Below, one piece after another: positions 60,742 to 64,000 of a stretch of DNA of 64,000 nucleotides. Numbering within the stretch: position 1 is the first letter of the stretch; every line of letters begins with the position of its first letter. The notes below the pieces were generated by a model. That model had not been told where the DNA came from. It saw only the letters and a program-made list of their open reading frames with translations, and did no database searches. The position numbers and the translations under genes were made by a program. Origin of the DNA: Cymbidium sinense (taxonomy: Eukaryota > Streptophyta > Magnoliopsida > Asparagales > Orchidaceae); contig JAKCPB010001380.1 in assembly GCA_021442155.1 (NCBI GenBank), positions 38,501 through 102,500 on the forward strand, written 5' to 3'.

Positions 60742-62330
60742 TCTGACACTGTTAGATGGATATTTGCCCCTTAAAGAAGATCCATCTGCATCACTATCGC
60801 TCATCATCATTCTGCATTTGCATAAGGCATAGTTTTATACCCATCACCTCGCCACCCCCACCCCAAAGCGTAACTTGTACGGCTACATTACTACCGTAAA
60901 CCTGACCCGTCGCTTCGCGGTTCATGCAAATCAAGTGTGATGAATTATCACTAATTGAAGCCTGATGCTCATTAATGACATCTCTTTCTTCACAATTTAA
61001 CTCTAAACTTCAACATAAATTACTACAGTTGCGGCGTTGCGTTGAGTCTGATTCACATACTTTCAATAATATATGTAGCGATAAATCCGACCAATAGAAA
61101 TCGATAAGATTAACACATGACTTTGCATGGTCTAACGATGATCTCATGATTCGCTTTTGTAACAAGTCTTAGTGGGATCGGGTGATTATTTTTTCCAATA
61201 TAGGTGGAAGAAATTATTCAACAATATTGGTTCATCATAATAAAGAACTATGCAAATAGTTTGAACTCATATTCAACTAACAACAACTCAACCGGAAGAA
61301 TCCTTCCTCTCCCCTTCGCGGAGAAAAATATTTCAAGATATAATACAATTTGCGAGTTCCGATATTTTGCAAACTCATAAAGGACAAAGGGAGAGTAGAT
61401 TCTAATCATAGCTTTCATAAAGATGAATACTGTCGTACAACGGAATTGCACCAAAATCATATTGACAGAAGACATATGGCTACGTAGCATAGCTCTCAAA
61501 TCACCAAACAACATTGCACCAAAATCGCTAAGAGAAATCGCATCTCAAAGTTTAGTAATGATAAATTATCAAATAAATTATCATTAAGTTAATCGAAATA
61601 TGTTCAATTTTCTAACAATTATTATGTTTCAAATTTAATTATCAACCTCATTAGCCATGTGAAGGAGACCCATGAAATTCGTGTCATCATGATAAGTGAC
61701 CAACAGTAATATGAAAACAAGAATGTGACTGTGATTATTTTGTAATAGGAAAATATGTTTTTTGGGATTTTATAAATCAGTTAGTCAATTTAGATGCATT
61801 TATATTTATTTTTTATTTATTTTTATTATCATATTTATGTATTTATATCTATCATGATTAAATTATTAAAAAATTTATAAAAATCAAAATATCTCCACTT
61901 TTGATGCAAAATAATGAAATGGAGATCTTATTCTAAAAAAATTGAAATATGTTAGAAACATGTTTGAACTTCATTCAAACTCTCATTCAAAAATAGGTTC
62001 AAACTCTTATTTGAAAATAGATTTGAACAGTGTTTGAATATGACTTAAATATGTTTTGAAAATTCTTTTCTAATATTTGCATAATGTTTGAATAACTCAA
62101 GCTATAATTATATTTGATTGTCACAACCAAAACATAACAAATATAGTTATAATAGAGTCAATATATATAATACATAATGCTTCAAAATGGCATTACTTCA
62201 TTATACAACCATTCAGTGATACTACATTAAGAATTATAATTGATCCAAGCAATTATACTATTCTTAAAATGAAAAGAGGATGAATTAGAAACTATTATGA
62301 AAGGAATAAATACATGGCCTATGAATATCT
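60742..62330. other. MULE-3 internal AT-rich region, no gene recognised
   Basis: Contains the 88-codon minus-strand frame 61,514-61,248 without family resemblance, and low-complexity AT stretches (61,790-62,200) with repeated TTTGAA words. Nothing that I can support as a gene. Confidence 0.5.
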
Positions 62331-62770
62331 CAAAAGATCAAGTACCTCTAATGTGAAGAAAAGTGTTGCATTCGAAAATACAAATACAAATAAATAACTC
62401 AAGGAAATAAGCAAAATCGGCACCAGAGCAAGATCTATCACAAGTTACGCATTTAGGGAAAAAGTTACTTTCGGCGTCTGACGAAGAAATAACTGTTCGG
62501 CGGGCGCTCGACGGATGGTGGGAGCTCTCCTTGGCGGCGACCTCCCCTAGCGGTGGCGTGCTTGATTCTGAAATCCGGTGTAGGAGCGGAGTAGCCGACG
62601 GATTGGGAGGAAAAGACAAAGAAAATCGCGGCTTACGATTTGTTTGCCCGTAATAGGGCCGGCGGCGACCTCTCCTTGGCCGGCCACGACCTCCCTTGGC
62701 GGTGGTGCTTGTTCTTGAAATCCGCGCGGCGAAGGAGCGACGGACGAACGGCGGCAGAGGAAAAGGAAAG
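62330..62770 (-). pseudogene. Possible captured gene fragment in MULE-3
   Basis: A GC-rich minus-strand frame (62,619-62,338, 93 codons) begins MSFPPNPSATPLLHRISESS, is serine/proline-rich and includes FFPKCVTCDRSCSGADFAYF with two CxxC-like spaced cysteines. A second, diverged copy of its first part lies just upstream (62,770-62,640), so the piece is duplicated. It has the look of a first exon carried by a MULE, but I cannot name the source. The C-terminal hydrophobic run may be intron read-through. Confidence 0.35.
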
Positions 62771-62996
62771 ATGCTCCACGGGTTTTTAAAGGTGATGATG
62801 GTCGTCCGTTTTGAGCTGCTGGACGTTGGCGGTCGTCACGGATGGTAGCTAAAATAGGTCGTCAATCGACGATGACGGCCGACGCTCGCGTCTCGTCGTC
62901 GTCGTCTGCCTATTTTCATAAAAAAATTTTTTGGATGCCTAAATTACTAATTATGGTTAATAATATGCCTATTTTAAAAAATTTTCAGTCTCAATA

Positions 62997-63631
62997 AATT
63001 TCTGCTCAAACATTTACCTTCAGGGAACTGGCAACTGCAGCTTAGAAATTCAAAGCTGTCAATTAGTGGGTCTCAAGTCTCAACAAAAATGTGATGTAAT
63101 TTTTCTTTTTAATTACTTGAGCTATTTCTATTTGATGGCGTTTGATTCATCTTCAATATAGGTAGTATGTCATGTTGAAATAGGGATAAATAAGAAAAAG
63201 AGAATCCATGAAGTTGCCAGATCCCACGAAATAGGTGTTTGCATCACATTTAATTTAATGTTATGTTCAATATGCGTTTTTTTTTACTATATTCAGTAGC
63301 TATTGTTTATTATAATCCTGTACGAAATGCTTGCTATGGTTGAACATTAATTTATAAGAAAACTATGCTATAGGCGTGACTCCTTGCACTCGGTACTAGG
63401 TTTTGGGCTGTACTTGCTATGAGCAGAGAAAATTCACAGACGGACCTTATCGTGATGAAATAAGATTGCTCACAATTCTCCCAATACGGAATTACACGCA
63501 AAGCATACGACATCAAATAGGGTGGTAGGATTGATGTATTTGAAAGATTTATGTTTTATAAATGTAAATAATAAACTTCGGGTGTGAGATATGTAAATTA
63601 ATGAGAATTGAGTGGTATGTATCTAAATCCC
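62997..63631. repeat. Block alpha, copy 2, right part
   Basis: Aligned with 32,416-33,230 but lacking the equivalent of 32,733-33,010 (junction at 63,368) and containing small extra pieces at 63,215-63,260 and 63,580-63,615. Confidence 0.9.
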
Positions 63632-64000
63632 TCTATTTAGAATTATGCCTAAATGTTAATATCTTTATTTCTAAATCAAATCAATCAAGTTAGAATAAAA
63701 ACTTGAATTGAATTTAAGAAATTTCTATTTAAGATTGAATTATTATTATTATTTTGAAAGTTGAACTCTAATGATAAATAGGTTAGAAATCAATGATTAA
63801 TTGTTAGAGGTGTGACTTGAATGTATGTCTTCTAATTAAAAAGAAAGTATTCTACTAATTTCTCAAAAGACCATTCAAAGATTGAATCAACTTAATCACA
63901 TTCAATTATAAATATTGGGCAATCTAAAATTAGAAACTCTAATTGGCTGTTTAGTTCTAACTCAAACCATAATATTAATTTGACGAGCTCATCTAAGAAA
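63632..64000. repeat. Block delta, copy 4 (cut by the window end)
   Basis: Matches 19,560-19,930 and 33,240-33,570. By the pattern of the array, another copy of the small gene is expected to the right of the window. Confidence 0.9.

Larger units (their letters stand above)
60080..62987. mobile_element. MULE-3: non-autonomous Mutator-like element (2,908 bp)
   Basis: Terminal inverted repeats of about 70 bp (AATTTTTAAAATAG through GTAATTTAGGCATC on the left; matching reverse complement on the right). The 9-bp target duplication GTCTCAATA is at 60,071-60,079 and 62,988-62,996; the empty site is at 32,407-32,415. Both subterminal regions are GC-rich with GACGACGG-like words. No transposase seen. 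Confidence 0.9.

Overview
This is a transposon-dense, AT-rich stretch of nuclear DNA from a flowering plant. The evidence is Tat/Ogre-type Ty3-gypsy retrotransposons, Mutator-like elements (MULEs), a plant mobile domain (PMD) gene, FAR1 and GRF zinc-finger gene remnants, and a small plant-specific basic protein gene. I cannot name the species. I see no rRNA, tRNA, CRISPR or bacterial-type operon.

The organising feature is a large tandem segmental duplication. Unit 1 runs from 5,113 to about 33,930 and unit 2 from about 37,391 past the right edge. Each unit reads: gene-proximal block (gamma2), MITE-like repeat, FAR1 fragment, a degenerate Tat/Ogre element called here gypsy-0 (minus strand), AT-rich block delta, small basic-protein gene, block gamma1 with a 49-codon ORF, GRF zinc-finger gene (minus strand), block alpha, then delta again. 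Three copies of the small gene are visible (20,756-21,110; 37,602-37,950; 56,655-58,465). A fourth, expected upstream of 5,113, is cut off by gypsy-1. Matching landmarks keep a nearly constant offset (21,652 to 59,016 and 22,015 to 59,385, about 37.36-37.37 kb). The offset changes only where one unit carries a later insertion, so each unit serves as the empty-site control for the other.

Insertions from left to right: gypsy-1 (1-5,112, minus, truncated by the window edge); an LTR fragment (about 17,915-18,313); gypsy-2 (22,055-31,763, plus, full length, inserted in the GRF gene); MULE-1 with a MURA transposase remnant (33,939-37,390); MULE-2 with a PMD gene (38,995-42,605); gypsy-3, with gag-protease but no polymerase (52,119-56,217, minus); a solo LTR inside the third small gene (56,691-58,131); and MULE-3 (60,080-62,987). 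The three MULEs have terminal inverted repeats of about 70 bp and 9-10 bp target-site duplications readable directly against the other unit.

Almost every protein frame is broken. The best preserved are the C-terminal part of the small basic gene at 37,645-37,950 and the 49-codon ORF present in both units. Short indels are concentrated in GC-rich segments, while AT-rich segments align almost without gaps, so some frameshifts may be assembly errors rather than biology.
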